A stretch of 64,000 nucleotides of DNA from Halobacillus alkaliphilus (GCF_900113125.1 NZ_FOOG01000007.1:1-64000); one strand, 5' to 3'; positions 35,727 through 45,112 are shown, counted from the first letter of the stretch. Numbers and translations: made by a program. Notes: a model not told the origin generated them from the letters alone.

Positions 35727-36644
35727 TTATACATATTGAAGACTGACACCATATTTATTCAAAGTCTCACGAATCTCATTCTGCAGTTCTTCAGATGGAA
35801 GATCCATCGGCAGTCTTAGAACAGGTTCAATTTTGCCCATCATCCCAAGGGCTGCTTTCACAGGCGCAGGATTCGTATCTTTAAACAGGACATCATTCAG
35901 CTCCATTAATTCATAATGGAGTTTTTGGGCGGTGACTACATCCCCGTCGAACCAGGCATCATGCATCTGGGCTACTTTTCCTGGCAGGACATTCGCTGTG
36001 GCACTGACAGATCCTACGCCGCCGATCGCAAGCATTGGATAGCAAAGCAGCTCAATACCCGAGAACAGTAGAAAATCACGACCACATTTTAATAGTACAC
36101 GATTGACATGTTCGAAGTCTTTGTTCGATTCTTTTACTCCGATAATGTTCGGACAGTCTTTGCTCAACTGAGCTAATGTATCCACATGGAGATTCTGTGC
36201 GGTACGTCCTGGAATGTTGTACACAATAATCGGTATATCAACAGAGTCTGCGACCGTTTTGAAGTGCTTGTATAATGCTTGCTGGTTCGGCTTGTTATAG
36301 TAAGGCACGATGACCATCGCCGCATCCGCTCCGATCTCTTCTGCTTTCTTCGTCAGGCGCATCGTCTCATCGTGATTCGTGGACCCTGTACCCGGTACAA
36401 ACGGAACTCTGCCATTAATGATCTTATGAGCCGTACTCATGACCTGCACACGTTCGTCCTCTGTTAAAGAGCTTGGTTCCCCAGATGTACCGGTAACTGA
36501 AATCGCATGCGTACCATTCTCCAATTGAAATTCGATTAAACTCGAAAAGGTATCAAAATCTATGTCATGATTCGCTTTGAATGGCGTGATGACAGGTGTA
36601 ACCGAACCTCTTAACTTTGATTTTATCTCTTGATAATCTCTCAT
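35727..36644 (-). CDS. DapA/NAL-family lyase, candidate HHED aldolase of the hpa pathway
   Basis: A 305-residue class I aldolase-fold protein of the dihydrodipicolinate synthase / N-acetylneuraminate lyase family: SVTGTSGEPSSLTEDERVQV (GTxGE), the VYNIPGRT tyrosine block and the Schiff-base Lys in IIGVKESNKD. It is the last gene of the hpaE-B-D-C operon, 22 bp after the FAD synthetase-like gene, and away from any lysine genes. The pathway's usual HpaI aldolase (4-hydroxy-2-oxoheptane-1,7-dioate to pyruvate and succinate semialdehyde) is not in the window. A DapA-fold enzyme could catalyse such a retro-aldol cleavage; that is inference, and housekeeping DapA remains possible. Confidence 0.85.
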   Translation of the reverse strand: MRDYQEIKSKLRGSVTPVITPFKANHDIDFDTFSSLIEFQLENGTHAISVTGTSGEPSSLTEDERVQVMSTAHKIINGRVPFVPGTGSTNHDETMRLTKKAEEIGADAAMVIVPYYNKPNQQALYKHFKTVADSVDIPIIVYNIPGRTAQNLHVDTLAQLSKDCPNIIGVKESNKDFEHVNRVLLKCGRDFLLFSGIELLCYPMLAIGGVGSVSATANVLPGKVAQMHDAWFDGDVVTAQKLHYELMELNDVLFKDTNPAPVKAALGMMGKIEPVLRLPMDLPSEELQNEIRETLNKYGVSLQYV

Positions 36645-36666
36645 CCTATCTCCTCCTTCTCGTTAT

Positions 36667-37542
36667 TTACATACTCATTTCTAACTCTCGTAAATCTCCC
36701 TGAGCATGCAGAGCGTCCATTTCAAAGTCAGCAATGAAATTGTTCCACTGTAATGTGGCATTCTCAAAATCTTTGAAAAGAGTGTCTTCAAAGAAAGTGA
36801 TGGTAAGCTCTCCAGGGTGGTGAATTGATTTGACCTCACACATCCCTTTCGCTTGAAAGAGATTACTCTTTACTGTCACTTCGTAGTGCCCAGGGATCGG
36901 CATATAGTAAGAAGGGTCAAAAGAAAATGTACAGGTTCTCCCTTTGCCTTTAACTTCTCCCCTCATTTCATAGCTTTTTCCAAGATATTGATAAATTTCT
37001 TCAACTCTACCCGTAGAAATCAGCGCTCTCAAAAGAGTGGAGCTAACTTTTTGCTCGTGTTGCTCTAATTTTGATACCGTCGTGACTCCAAATCTGCCTT
37101 TACTGTCTATAGGAAGCTGGCTCATATCTCCTTTGCCTTTGAATCCATATTTATAATCAAACCCAGCAACGACGTGCTTACTGTTGAGTCCATATATATA
37201 TTGATCCACGAACTGCTGATGAGGAACTTTTGCCAGCTCCTTTGTAAAATCAACAACATAAAGGATATCGACACCAAGCTGTTCAAATACTTTCGCCTTT
37301 TCAGAAAGTGGGGTTATAAATTTAGTGATCGTCGGGCCTTTCGGAATAACAGAAGAGGGATGTTGGGCAAAGGTCATAGCCGCAAGTTTTAAGCCCTTAT
37401 CTTTAGCTATTTTCTTCGCTGTTCTAATAATCTTCTGATGTCCTAAGTGCACCCCATCAAAAAATCCTAAAGCCATAACACATGACTGACTGTTCTCTTG
37501 AATATATTGTGTAATCGGGTGTTTGATAGGGATGGTTATCAT
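36667..37542 (-). CDS. RibF-like FAD synthetase with degenerate kinase half
   Basis: A 291-residue protein. Residues 1-185 are an FMN adenylyltransferase (RibF N-terminal) domain with ALGFFDGVHLGHQKII (HxGH-type nucleotide site), VVAGFDYKYGFKGKGD and a SSTLLRALISTGRVEE block. The C-terminal 100 residues lie where RibF has riboflavin kinase but lack the PTAN motif; only GKSYEMRGEVKGKGR is kinase-like. So it likely makes FAD from FMN and no longer phosphorylates riboflavin. Placed in the hpa operon between hpaC and the aldolase, it probably boosts FAD for the two-component monooxygenase HpaBC. The main ribF should be elsewhere. Confidence 0.82.
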   Translation of the reverse strand: MITIPIKHPITQYIQENSQSCVMALGFFDGVHLGHQKIIRTAKKIAKDKGLKLAAMTFAQHPSSVIPKGPTITKFITPLSEKAKVFEQLGVDILYVVDFTKELAKVPHQQFVDQYIYGLNSKHVVAGFDYKYGFKGKGDMSQLPIDSKGRFGVTTVSKLEQHEQKVSSTLLRALISTGRVEEIYQYLGKSYEMRGEVKGKGRTCTFSFDPSYYMPIPGHYEVTVKSNLFQAKGMCEVKSIHHPGELTITFFEDTLFKDFENATLQWNNFIADFEMDALHAQGDLRELEMSM

Positions 37543-37560
37543 CCTTGCCCTCCTCCTTCG

Positions 37561-38022
37561 TTACGTCATTTGCATGTATTTTCCTTCATAAAACGCAAGT
37601 GGCTCCCCGTCTTGAAGATTTAAATTGATCACCTCTCCCACATAAAGTGTATGGTCCCCTGCCTCATGGGACTGATAGACATTACAGACAAGGCTGACAA
37701 GGGCATCTTCAATTACGGGAAGACCTTCCACCGTTTCAAATTTCACCTGTTTATCTTCTTTAATTTGACCTGCAAAAATCATCGACATTTCCTTTTGATC
37801 TCCAGAGAGAATATTGACGGTAAATTGATTAGACTTTTCAATCACTTCATTCATTTTCGCTTTTTTATCGATGGATATAAGCACAAGCTTGGGATCAAGG
37901 GAGACTGACATAAACGCATTGGCGGTCATGCCGTGCACCTGCCCTTCAACTTCTGACACAATCACCGTTACCCCTGTCGCAAACTTCCCCATAGCCGTTC
38001 GGAACATACGATTGTCCATCAT
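37561..38022 (-). CDS. hpaC: 4-hydroxyphenylacetate 3-monooxygenase, flavin reductase component
   Basis: A 153-residue flavin reductase-like protein (MMDNRMFRTAMGKFATGVTV ... HGMTANAFMSVSLDPKLVLI ... AGDHTLYVGEVINL), the standard HpaC/DIM6 pattern. It reduces FAD with NADH and passes FADH2 to HpaB. Between hpaD and the FAD synthetase-like gene in the operon. The start is chosen at 38022, where AGAGGTG lies just upstream; the GTG at 38028 would fall inside that site. Confidence 0.9.
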   Translation of the reverse strand: MMDNRMFRTAMGKFATGVTVIVSEVEGQVHGMTANAFMSVSLDPKLVLISIDKKAKMNEVIEKSNQFTVNILSGDQKEMSMIFAGQIKEDKQVKFETVEGLPVIEDALVSLVCNVYQSHEAGDHTLYVGEVINLNLQDGEPLAFYEGKYMQMT

Positions 38023-38048
38023 AATCACCTCTTGTTAATTTTTCTTGC

Positions 38049-39029
38049 TCAAGTAACAAACGTCGGTTTGCGCTTTTTCAACTTCGGCTCTGTGAGCGTT
38101 ACTTTCTTATTTGAATGAATATCTAGAACTTCTGATGCTTCATCAAACCAACTGTCAGGGGCTTCGTGTCCCCAAAACGTCTGACGCATTGGGTCATTCA
38201 GATCCCAGCGCACCGGTTTAAAGTCTGGGTCACTTGTTAAATAATCTCCGTTATAGAGTTCGATACGATGACCATCTGGATCCCGCAAGTAAAGGAACAG
38301 CGCATTCGATAAGCCGTGCCGCCCAGGACCGCGTTCAATCGATGGGCCGTAACCCATTGATGCAAGCACATCACAGCCATCGATCAAATTCATCGGATCT
38401 TTTAACCAGAAACCGATATGGTGGAGCCTCGGTCCCAGCCCATTCATATAAGCAACATCGTGGACACTTGGTTTACGATGCAGCCAGGCCGCCCATATTT
38501 TCTTTTCTTCCCCTTCGGTATATTCAGAGCAGGCGAAGCCTAGTTGATTGATATAGTGATCGTATGCTTTCCCTACATCCGGGACCATGCAGTTAAAATG
38601 GTCAATCCGCTGTACCTTCGCCCCTTTATGATAGTGATATTTCTGGATCATTCGTTCAGCCTGATCCATTTCCGCATAGTACTCCACAGGCAAACCAGAG
38701 AGATCTTGAATTCTAAGCGCCCGGCCAACTGCTTCCTGGGAGCCCGCTTCCATCCACTTCACTTCGGTGCCCTGCCCTTCATAAAAAGCAGCGAGTTGAT
38801 CTAAGTCTTTTTCAGATTTTACTTTATAGCTGATCACTTCAACGGCAGGAATATCCCTTTTCTTCAGTACAATACTATGGTGATTATGCTCTTCAAGCCC
38901 TCTGAAAAATATTTTTTCATCATCTGACGCTGTTTCTATGAAACCAAGAGCTTCATAAAAAGCTCTTGATTTCTCTAAGTCTGTGACATGTAAAACGGCG
39001 CGTCCCGCACGGATGATATCAAAATCCAT
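38049..39029 (-). CDS. hpaD: 3,4-dihydroxyphenylacetate 2,3-dioxygenase
   Basis: A 326-residue extradiol dioxygenase of the vicinal-oxygen-chelate fold, two half-domains. Iron ligands are in the C-terminal half: His in RIDHFNCMVP, His in RLHHIGFWL and Glu in HRIELYNGDY; the second-sphere region GPGRHGLSNALFLYLRDPDG is also present. It opens homoprotocatechuate by meta cleavage to 5-carboxymethyl-2-hydroxymuconate semialdehyde. Between hpaB (4-12 bp) and hpaC. ATG at 39029 follows AGGAG at nine bases; the in-frame GTG at 39038 overlaps that site. Confidence 0.92.
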   Translation of the reverse strand: MDFDIIRAGRAVLHVTDLEKSRAFYEALGFIETASDDEKIFFRGLEEHNHHSIVLKKRDIPAVEVISYKVKSEKDLDQLAAFYEGQGTEVKWMEAGSQEAVGRALRIQDLSGLPVEYYAEMDQAERMIQKYHYHKGAKVQRIDHFNCMVPDVGKAYDHYINQLGFACSEYTEGEEKKIWAAWLHRKPSVHDVAYMNGLGPRLHHIGFWLKDPMNLIDGCDVLASMGYGPSIERGPGRHGLSNALFLYLRDPDGHRIELYNGDYLTSDPDFKPVRWDLNDPMRQTFWGHEAPDSWFDEASEVLDIHSNKKVTLTEPKLKKRKPTFVT

Positions 39030-39041
39030 TGTCTTCACTCC

Positions 39042-40517
39042 TTATACGTTTGTATAGTTTGGTTTGGAAGTTTTTACTTTCTCCAGGAAATCTTGCACAT
39101 AGTCTTTATAAGGCTCTTTATTGAATTGCTCAAAGTAAGTCATCCCCATTTTCACTGGGTCACCGAAGAAGTAATACTCATAGTGAGTCTGCCTGCTGCC
39201 AAAAGCACTCATCGTAAGATCCCAGGCAAGACGGAAAAGTTTCACACGTTCATAGCCTTCCATATTCTTAGACTGCAGCGCGCGATTGACAATCGGTCCA
39301 ATTTCTTCGTGATGGAAATCCTCTTCTGTTGGAATGCCCATCAGCCCGGAGGCTCCTAGTATTCGAAGTATTTCTACAAGGCGTGGATAAATTCTTGGAT
39401 ACCAGTTTCTAGCTGCGTTCAAAGCATCAAAGTCAGGGGTCATCGTGCCCCATTTATCGAGCTTGGCATTGTGCTCAGCTTTAAAGAGGTGAGACTTCAT
39501 CGTTTCAAGCGCCAGCATAATTTCGGTACCTTTGTCCTGGACGTGCTGGAACTTATCGATGCCAATGGATTCCATAAGGTTTAAGACAATCCCCAGCAGG
39601 AATTCCGTTTTGACAACGTTTTTAGCCACCACCTGGTGGGACATATGCACAACAGCGTTTGTCTCTGTGAAAGTGCGGTTACAAATGGAAGAATTTCCAC
39701 AAACAAAAACTTTCTCCCAGGGGACGAACACATTATCAAAGTAAACAATGGCATCTCCCTCTTCAAAACGGCTGCTTAATGGGTGATCCCAGGTGTTCTT
39801 ACCGTTATCAAAGGATTCACGGCTGATGAACTTAAGCCCTGGCGTATTGTTTGGTACCACAAAGGCAAGAGAATAAGGATCATCGAGCTCGCCAGCCTTT
39901 TTAACGGTTGAAGGGAAGACGAGGATCTCATCCGTAATTCCACCTTGAGTGGCAAGTAAGCGTGCACCTTCGACAATAATTCCGTCCGAACGTTTCTCAA
40001 CGAGATGAAGCGCTACATTCGCATCCTTTTGCTCATACTGTGCTTTTTGACGGTTCACTTGCGGGTGAATCAATGTGTGCGTCAAGCTGATATCATTTTC
40101 CCGTGCGTAGTCATAATAATTTTTTGCATTCTCTGCGAACATCGGGTCATCTTCGCCAAACAAGTCATTGGCTACCCCCATAGCCATAACTTCTGCATTC
40201 AAATAGTCAGGTGAGCGTCCCATCAACCCTCCGGAAAGACGTGCCCATTCCTGAATCGCTTCTCGACGCTTGATTAAATCATCTATTGTTTCAGGCCGGT
40301 AAAAAGTCATCCCTACTTTGTCGCCTGTTTGAGGAGAGGTATAGAGCATCTTTTCAGATTTTTCATATTGAAGGTCATATAAATCCGCCATAGACTGAAC
40401 AACATTTTGGAAGGCTGGATGAGTCGTCGGGTCGTCGACACGCTCTCCGTGAATATAGATATTATTCTTAGCATTTTTTAACTTCTCTTTATATTGAGCA
40501 CCTGTTTTTGCTGGCAT
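39042..40517 (-). CDS. hpaB: 4-hydroxyphenylacetate 3-monooxygenase, oxygenase component
   Basis: A 491-residue FADH2-dependent hydroxylase with acyl-CoA dehydrogenase fold. Family blocks: KTGAQYKEKLKNAKNNIYIH near the N-terminus, DNVFVPWEKVFVCGN, the HMSHQVVAKNVVKTEFLLGI segment and LGASGLMGIPTEEDF near the C-terminus. It hydroxylates 4-hydroxyphenylacetate to 3,4-dihydroxyphenylacetate with FADH2 supplied by HpaC. Second gene of the operon, 18 bp after hpaE. Length is normal for the Bacillaceae form. Confidence 0.94.
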   Translation of the reverse strand: MPAKTGAQYKEKLKNAKNNIYIHGERVDDPTTHPAFQNVVQSMADLYDLQYEKSEKMLYTSPQTGDKVGMTFYRPETIDDLIKRREAIQEWARLSGGLMGRSPDYLNAEVMAMGVANDLFGEDDPMFAENAKNYYDYARENDISLTHTLIHPQVNRQKAQYEQKDANVALHLVEKRSDGIIVEGARLLATQGGITDEILVFPSTVKKAGELDDPYSLAFVVPNNTPGLKFISRESFDNGKNTWDHPLSSRFEEGDAIVYFDNVFVPWEKVFVCGNSSICNRTFTETNAVVHMSHQVVAKNVVKTEFLLGIVLNLMESIGIDKFQHVQDKGTEIMLALETMKSHLFKAEHNAKLDKWGTMTPDFDALNAARNWYPRIYPRLVEILRILGASGLMGIPTEEDFHHEEIGPIVNRALQSKNMEGYERVKLFRLAWDLTMSAFGSRQTHYEYYFFGDPVKMGMTYFEQFNKEPYKDYVQDFLEKVKTSKPNYTNV

Positions 40518-40535
40518 AAATAAACTCCTCCTTGA

Positions 40536-42059
40536 TTATTTTTTTCCAAATTGCGGGATGCGGTGTTCTCCCAGCGCTACATGGATGATTTGCACTTCTG
40601 TATAAAATTCAAAGGCATAATGTCCGCCTTCGCGCCCAATTCCACTGTGTTTGGAACCACCGAATGGAGTTCTTAAATCCCGCACATTCTGAGAGTTAAT
40701 CCACAACATTCCAGAGTCAACCGCTTGCGCAACCCGGTGACCTCGCTGAAGATCTTTGGTCCACACATAGCCCGCCAGTCCGTAACGAACATTATTCGCT
40801 AGATCGACCGCTTCCGCTTCATCTTTGAAAGTCATCACAGCAATTACTGGACCGAAAATCTCTTCCTGTACCACTCTCATTGATGTGTCTGCGTTAAGAA
40901 GCAAAGTTGGGGCTACAAAATTGCCGCGGCTGTGTTCTTTCGGAACCGATCCACTGATAACCTGACATCCTTCTTCTTCCGCCAGTTCTAAATAGCTTTT
41001 CACACTTTCATAGTGTTTCGTATGAATTAACGGTCCGACCTGCGTGTCTTCTTTCATTGGATCACCGACCACAATATTCTCTACTCGATCTTTCAGAGCT
41101 GCGATAAAATCTGAAGCGATGTCTTCGTGGACATATAATCTTGAGTTGGCTGTACAGCGTTCTCCGTTAAATGAGAATATCCCCCACGTGCAAGCATCGA
41201 TTGCCCGCTCAAAGTCTGCATCATCAAACACGATGATTGGGGATTTCCCACCTAACTCCATCGAAAAGCTCTTCAGCGTGTCTGCTCCATTTTTCATAAT
41301 TTCAGATCCTGTGGACGTTTCTCCTGTAAACGAGATCAACTCCACATCTTCATGAGCGACTAACGACGCCCCGGCCGTCTCCCCATAACCATGAACGACA
41401 TTGAAGACCCCGTCAGGAAGACCAGCTTTATCAATAATTTCAGCTAAGCGATTCGCTGTAAGCGGTGACCATTCGGCAGGTTTTAACACGACTGTATTTC
41501 CGGTAGCAAGCGCTGGTGCAATCTTCCACGTCTCAAGCATGAATGGTGCGTTCCAGGGAGTAATTAACCCGGCTACTCCAACAGGCTTATGGATCGTGTA
41601 GTTAAGAAAGTCATTATCCACCTGGTAGGCATCTCCGACCAGACGACTTTTCACCATCTCTGCGTAGAATCTGAAATTGTGAGCAGCGCGAGCGACCATT
41701 TTCTTCGTTTGGCTGATCGGCAGGCCCGTATCGTATGATTCAAGCGGAGCAATTTCCTCAATATGCTCATCAATCAAGTCTGCAATTTTGTAAATGTAGC
41801 TTAACCGTTCATTTTGAGAAAGGCTTCCCCAATCTCCTTTGAAAGCTTTCCTGGCTGCTTTTACCGCTTTGTCTATATCCGCTTCCGCTCCAGAAGCTAC
41901 TTTGTTGATTTTTTCATTGGTAAACGGGTTATAATTATCAAATTGCTCGTGATTTTCCGCATTTACAAAAGCTCCATCAATGTAAAGCTGAATATCTTTC
42001 ACTTCTTTGATCACACGTTTTCCTGCTTGGTTAATATCAGATAAAGTAAGTTCACTCAT
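40536..42059 (-). CDS. hpaE: 5-carboxymethyl-2-hydroxymuconate semialdehyde dehydrogenase
   Basis: A 507-residue aldehyde dehydrogenase: LITPWNAPFMLETWKIAPAL, FTGETSTGSEIM, MELGGKSPIIVFDDADF with the general-base Glu, and FNGERCTANSRLYVH with the catalytic Cys. It oxidises the ring-cleavage semialdehyde to 5-carboxymethyl-2-hydroxymuconate. It leads the minus-strand hpa operon and is divergent from a LysR-type regulator. A cre-like site lies just before its ribosome binding site. ALDH family is certain; the exact substrate is by context with hpaB and hpaD. Confidence 0.9.
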   Translation of the reverse strand: MSELTLSDINQAGKRVIKEVKDIQLYIDGAFVNAENHEQFDNYNPFTNEKINKVASGAEADIDKAVKAARKAFKGDWGSLSQNERLSYIYKIADLIDEHIEEIAPLESYDTGLPISQTKKMVARAAHNFRFYAEMVKSRLVGDAYQVDNDFLNYTIHKPVGVAGLITPWNAPFMLETWKIAPALATGNTVVLKPAEWSPLTANRLAEIIDKAGLPDGVFNVVHGYGETAGASLVAHEDVELISFTGETSTGSEIMKNGADTLKSFSMELGGKSPIIVFDDADFERAIDACTWGIFSFNGERCTANSRLYVHEDIASDFIAALKDRVENIVVGDPMKEDTQVGPLIHTKHYESVKSYLELAEEEGCQVISGSVPKEHSRGNFVAPTLLLNADTSMRVVQEEIFGPVIAVMTFKDEAEAVDLANNVRYGLAGYVWTKDLQRGHRVAQAVDSGMLWINSQNVRDLRTPFGGSKHSGIGREGGHYAFEFYTEVQIIHVALGEHRIPQFGKK

Positions 42060-42073
42060 GCTTATCCTCCTAT

Positions 42074-42089
42074 TTGATAGCGCTTTCTT
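42074..42089 (-). promoter_or_regulatory. cre-like site upstream of hpaE
   Basis: TTGATAGCGCTTTCTT matches WTGNNANCGNWNNCAW with one mismatch. It is 15 bp from the hpaE start, so bound CcpA would block the transcript. Confidence 0.5.
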
Positions 42090-42129
42090 AATTGCTCAAA
42101 AAAATAATTTCCTTCCATGGACTAAATTT

Positions 42130-42141
42130 GCAAATATTTGC
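42130..42141. promoter_or_regulatory. Palindrome in the hpaE-LysR divergent region
   Basis: GCAAATATTTGC, a perfect 12-bp palindrome within TTTGCAAATATTTGCTAA, contains the T-N11-A pattern of LysR-type boxes. It sits midway between the divergent genes and is the best candidate for the regulator's site. Confidence 0.4.
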
Positions 42142-42249
42142 TAAAGTTTGTATATTCAAATTATCACACAGGCTTATTTATATTAAAAATATCTATAATA
42201 TCTATATTACATATGATTTTCATATACATAATTAATGGGGGATAAAACA

Positions 42250-43146
42250 ATGGATATTAAGCAATTACGATATTTTCGTACAGTTGCTGAGGAAAGGCAA
42301 GTAACAAAAGCAGCAAAAAAGCTACACATGGCTCAGCCTCCTCTCAGCCAGCAGATTAAATTGATAGAGGAAGAACTTGACCTGAAGCTGTTTGACCGCC
42401 ATGGTCGTAAACTCGAATTGACGAGCGCAGGAGAAGTGCTTTATCAAAAAGCAGGTCAGATCCTTAACGAGTTAGAGGAAACTCTTGTAGAAGTTAAAGA
42501 GACCAATGAAGGAATTACAGGTACTCTTCAAATAGGTTCCAACAAATCATGCTTTTCGTCCTTAACGGGTCCGTTAAATCAATTGAGACAACAGTATCCC
42601 CAACTGACCTATCAACTTAGAGAAGGAGACACCTACTTTCTGGCCGAGTGTATTCGAAGACGAGAAATTGAAATGGCCGTTGTCCGCCTTCCATTTGAAC
42701 GGGATGAATTTGAAATGATCCCTCTTTCTCCTGAACCTTATGTATTAGTGACCCCTGCCTACTGGGAAGTGTTCTCGGCAGGTACTGTAGAAGTGGAAGT
42801 CGAGGACTTAAAAGGCATTCCGTTAATGCTATTACACCGCATCAGCGGTATGGGACAATTTGAATTGGTCGTGGATGAGTGCAGGAAGCATGGGTTTGAC
42901 CCTAATGTTATCTGTGAATGCCCAGATCCAACCATGCTATTATCACTCGTAGCTAATGGAATGGGAGCATCCATTGTTCCGCGCTCTACCTTAGAAGCGT
43001 TTTCTTTTTCGAATATCAAGAGCTATGAGTTTAGAAATGCGGATATTGAAGCGAAAGCTGTAATTATCTGGCATAAAGACCGGTATCTAACGAAAGCTTC
43101 GCGAAGGTTGCTGCGATTGTTTGAATTAAACGAGACTGACTTATAA
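42250..43146 (+). CDS. LysR-family regulator of the hpa genes
   Basis: A 298-residue LysR-type regulator: N-terminal winged helix (MDIKQLRYFRTVAEERQVTK, AAKKLHMAQPPLSQQIKLIE) and a two-lobed effector domain from about residue 90. It is close in style to the CatR/BsdA branch that senses aromatic acids. Divergent from hpaE with a T-N11-A palindrome between them; convergent with the symporter gene, separated by a terminator. Likely activates the hpa operons with 4-hydroxyphenylacetate or a ring product as ligand (inference). The ATG at 42250 has GGGGG at seven to eight bases; the earlier in-frame start at 42235 has none. Confidence 0.88.
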   Translation: MDIKQLRYFRTVAEERQVTKAAKKLHMAQPPLSQQIKLIEEELDLKLFDRHGRKLELTSAGEVLYQKAGQILNELEETLVEVKETNEGITGTLQIGSNKSCFSSLTGPLNQLRQQYPQLTYQLREGDTYFLAECIRRREIEMAVVRLPFERDEFEMIPLSPEPYVLVTPAYWEVFSAGTVEVEVEDLKGIPLMLLHRISGMGQFELVVDECRKHGFDPNVICECPDPTMLLSLVANGMGASIVPRSTLEAFSFSNIKSYEFRNADIEAKAVIIWHKDRYLTKASRRLLRLFELNETDL

Positions 43147-43287
43147 GGATTGAGGCAGGAAATCTTTGCAATGCAGGTAGTGAGTCTTATGGTTGGAGAG
43201 GATAACTCCTTTAGGTATCATTTATAGCTTGATCATAAAACCTGCTTGGGCGATCCTTCCTCAAGCAATTTTGTGTTTATCTAATAT

Positions 43288-43322
43288 AAAAAGAACTTCC
43301 TACAGATTTGGAAGTTCTTTTT
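43288..43322. terminator. Bidirectional terminator between the LysR and symporter genes
   Basis: AAAAAGAACTTCC (43288-43300) pairs perfectly with GGAAGTTCTTTTT (43310-43322). Confidence 0.9.
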
Positions 43323-43333
43323 ATATTACTATG

Positions 43334-44926
43334 CTATCGTGCGTTTACCCTTTCCGTTTGAACGCCCTCCTCTTCAATCTGCCTGTTTGAAGTGAACAAA
43401 CTTAAACCAATAAACACAGTGGTTGATAGAGGTAAAGCATAGAACAGAGGATCTACATGGGTCCAAGGGTAAGCAAGAAGGTAGCCTTTTCCAAAAAGAG
43501 CCTCAGAAAGACCAAAGGCTACTGACTGCTTTTCATGCAAAAATAAGAAACCGAACATGCTGACTCCAAACCCGGTAATAATACTGTAAACTGCTCCTGC
43601 ACGGGAAGCTTTTTTCCAATAAAACGCTCCAACTAACGCAGGAAGGAACCCGGCAGCGCAAATTCCGAACCAGAAAGCGGTAGCCTGCGCGATGACTCCT
43701 CCTGGTAAAAGGTAAGCAAGAATTACAGATAAAATGACACCAACAATGACCCCAAGGCGTGCTGGGCTTATAACATTTCCTAACACGGATCGAATGCCTA
43801 ATGTTTTCAGGATGTCTTCACCAAACGCACTTGCCTGTACGTGGATAAGAGAGCTTACGGTAGAAATCGTCGCTGACAGAAGAGTGAGCGTAAATACATA
43901 GATGAACCAACCGGGCATGAGTGTATTGATAAACTTTGGAATGACAAGATCAGGGTTTCCACCCGCTACACTAATCGAAAGTTGTCCCGCTGTTTCCATA
44001 AAATATACATTACTGAGCGGACCGATCATGTAAGCCGCTCCTGTCATGAAAAAGATAAAAATTCCACCCACAAGAACAGAGCGATAAAGAGCACGGTCGT
44101 TATTTACGGTCATGCAACGCATCGCTAACTGAGGCTGTGCAAGAACCCCAATACCGACGCCCATGATAATCGTGCTGACAAGTGTCCACCACATTGGCGA
44201 GCCCAATTCCGGCATACTTGTCCACCCCTGATGTCCCTGAGATGCGAGGGAATCAGGAACCATCGATTTAAGTGATGCCAGTGCCTGATGACCATCCACA
44301 ATGCCCCCTACCGCTTGATAACTGGTAAATAAGAAGATCGCCATCCCGATGAGCATGATCACAGCAGCGAAGGCATCGGTATACATGACGGCCTTAATAC
44401 CTCCACCAATGACGTAAAGTGCGATAATCACGGCAAGAATCAATAATGCTGCATTAAAGTTCATCGACAAGGTTTCCTGCAGGAAGCGACCACCGCCTAT
44501 CAACACAATACTAGTGTAGGCAGGCATAAAGATGAAAATGACCACACCTGAGAATACCGTAATGAACTTCGAATTATAATGCTTTCCTAATAAAGAAGGG
44601 AAAGTCGTAGCGTCTAATTTCAGCGAGAGCCTGCGTATCTTTTTACCAAATACAGCAAAAGCCACGAAGATTCCCAGCACAATATTTAAGAAAGCAAGCC
44701 ACAATAGACTTAATCCATAAATAGAAGCAACACCTCCAAAGCCGACCATGGCGGACGTACTAATAAACGTAGCTCCGTAAGACAAAGCCATAACGATGGG
44801 GTTAATATTCCTTCCGCCTACTAGATAGTCCGCTTCAGACGTTGTCTTTTTATAGCCATAATACGCTAACAGAGACATAACACCGATGTAAGCCAGACAT
44901 AAAGGGATTAATACAGATAGGTTCAC
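43334..44926 (-). CDS. Sodium:solute symporter in the hpa cluster
   Basis: A 530-residue, 13-TM SSS transporter (YLVGGRNINPIVMALSYGAT, FISTSAMVGFGGVASIYGLS in TM1-TM2; LLSATISTVSSLIHVQASAF in TM8). It probably imports 4-hydroxyphenylacetate or a related arylacetate with sodium; the position between hpa operons supports that, the sequence alone does not. It starts with GTG at 44926 that overlaps the stop of a 39-residue membrane protein gene (GTGA), so the two are translated together. A cre-like site lies upstream of the small gene. Confidence 0.85.
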   Translation of the reverse strand: MNLSVLIPLCLAYIGVMSLLAYYGYKKTTSEADYLVGGRNINPIVMALSYGATFISTSAMVGFGGVASIYGLSLLWLAFLNIVLGIFVAFAVFGKKIRRLSLKLDATTFPSLLGKHYNSKFITVFSGVVIFIFMPAYTSIVLIGGGRFLQETLSMNFNAALLILAVIIALYVIGGGIKAVMYTDAFAAVIMLIGMAIFLFTSYQAVGGIVDGHQALASLKSMVPDSLASQGHQGWTSMPELGSPMWWTLVSTIIMGVGIGVLAQPQLAMRCMTVNNDRALYRSVLVGGIFIFFMTGAAYMIGPLSNVYFMETAGQLSISVAGGNPDLVIPKFINTLMPGWFIYVFTLTLLSATISTVSSLIHVQASAFGEDILKTLGIRSVLGNVISPARLGVIVGVILSVILAYLLPGGVIAQATAFWFGICAAGFLPALVGAFYWKKASRAGAVYSIITGFGVSMFGFLFLHEKQSVAFGLSEALFGKGYLLAYPWTHVDPLFYALPLSTTVFIGLSLFTSNRQIEEEGVQTERVNAR

Positions 44927-45042
44927 TCTCGCTCACCTCCGCCCCGATTCCACATGACGGCCCCGTAAATCACACAGCCAAGTGCGGACAACACGGTAGC
45001 GACCCACACAAATGCAACAGACACATCTTCAATACCTAACAT
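44923..45042 (-). CDS. Small symporter accessory protein
   Basis: A 39-residue frame: MLGIEDVSVAFVWVATVLSA then LGCVIYGAVMWNRGG, one transmembrane helix and a short charged tail. A perfect AAAGGAGG precedes the ATG and the stop overlaps the symporter's GTG start. Proteins of this size and pattern upstream of SSS symporters are known as small accessory subunits. Stability or targeting of the transporter is the likely role. Confidence 0.78.
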   Translation of the reverse strand: MLGIEDVSVAFVWVATVLSALGCVIYGAVMWNRGGGERE

Positions 45043-45084
45043 ATTCGCCCTCCTTTAATATTGGGGTGCTAAGAGTGTTTTTAC

Positions 45085-45098
45085 AGAAAGCGCTTTCA
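45085..45098. promoter_or_regulatory. cre-like site upstream of the hpa symporter operon
   Basis: AGAAAGCGCTTTCA matches TGWAANCGNTNWCA at all but the first base and is nearly palindromic. It is 43 bp before the small accessory gene. Confidence 0.55.
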
Positions 45099-45112
45099 CC
45101 AATCCTAAAAGA

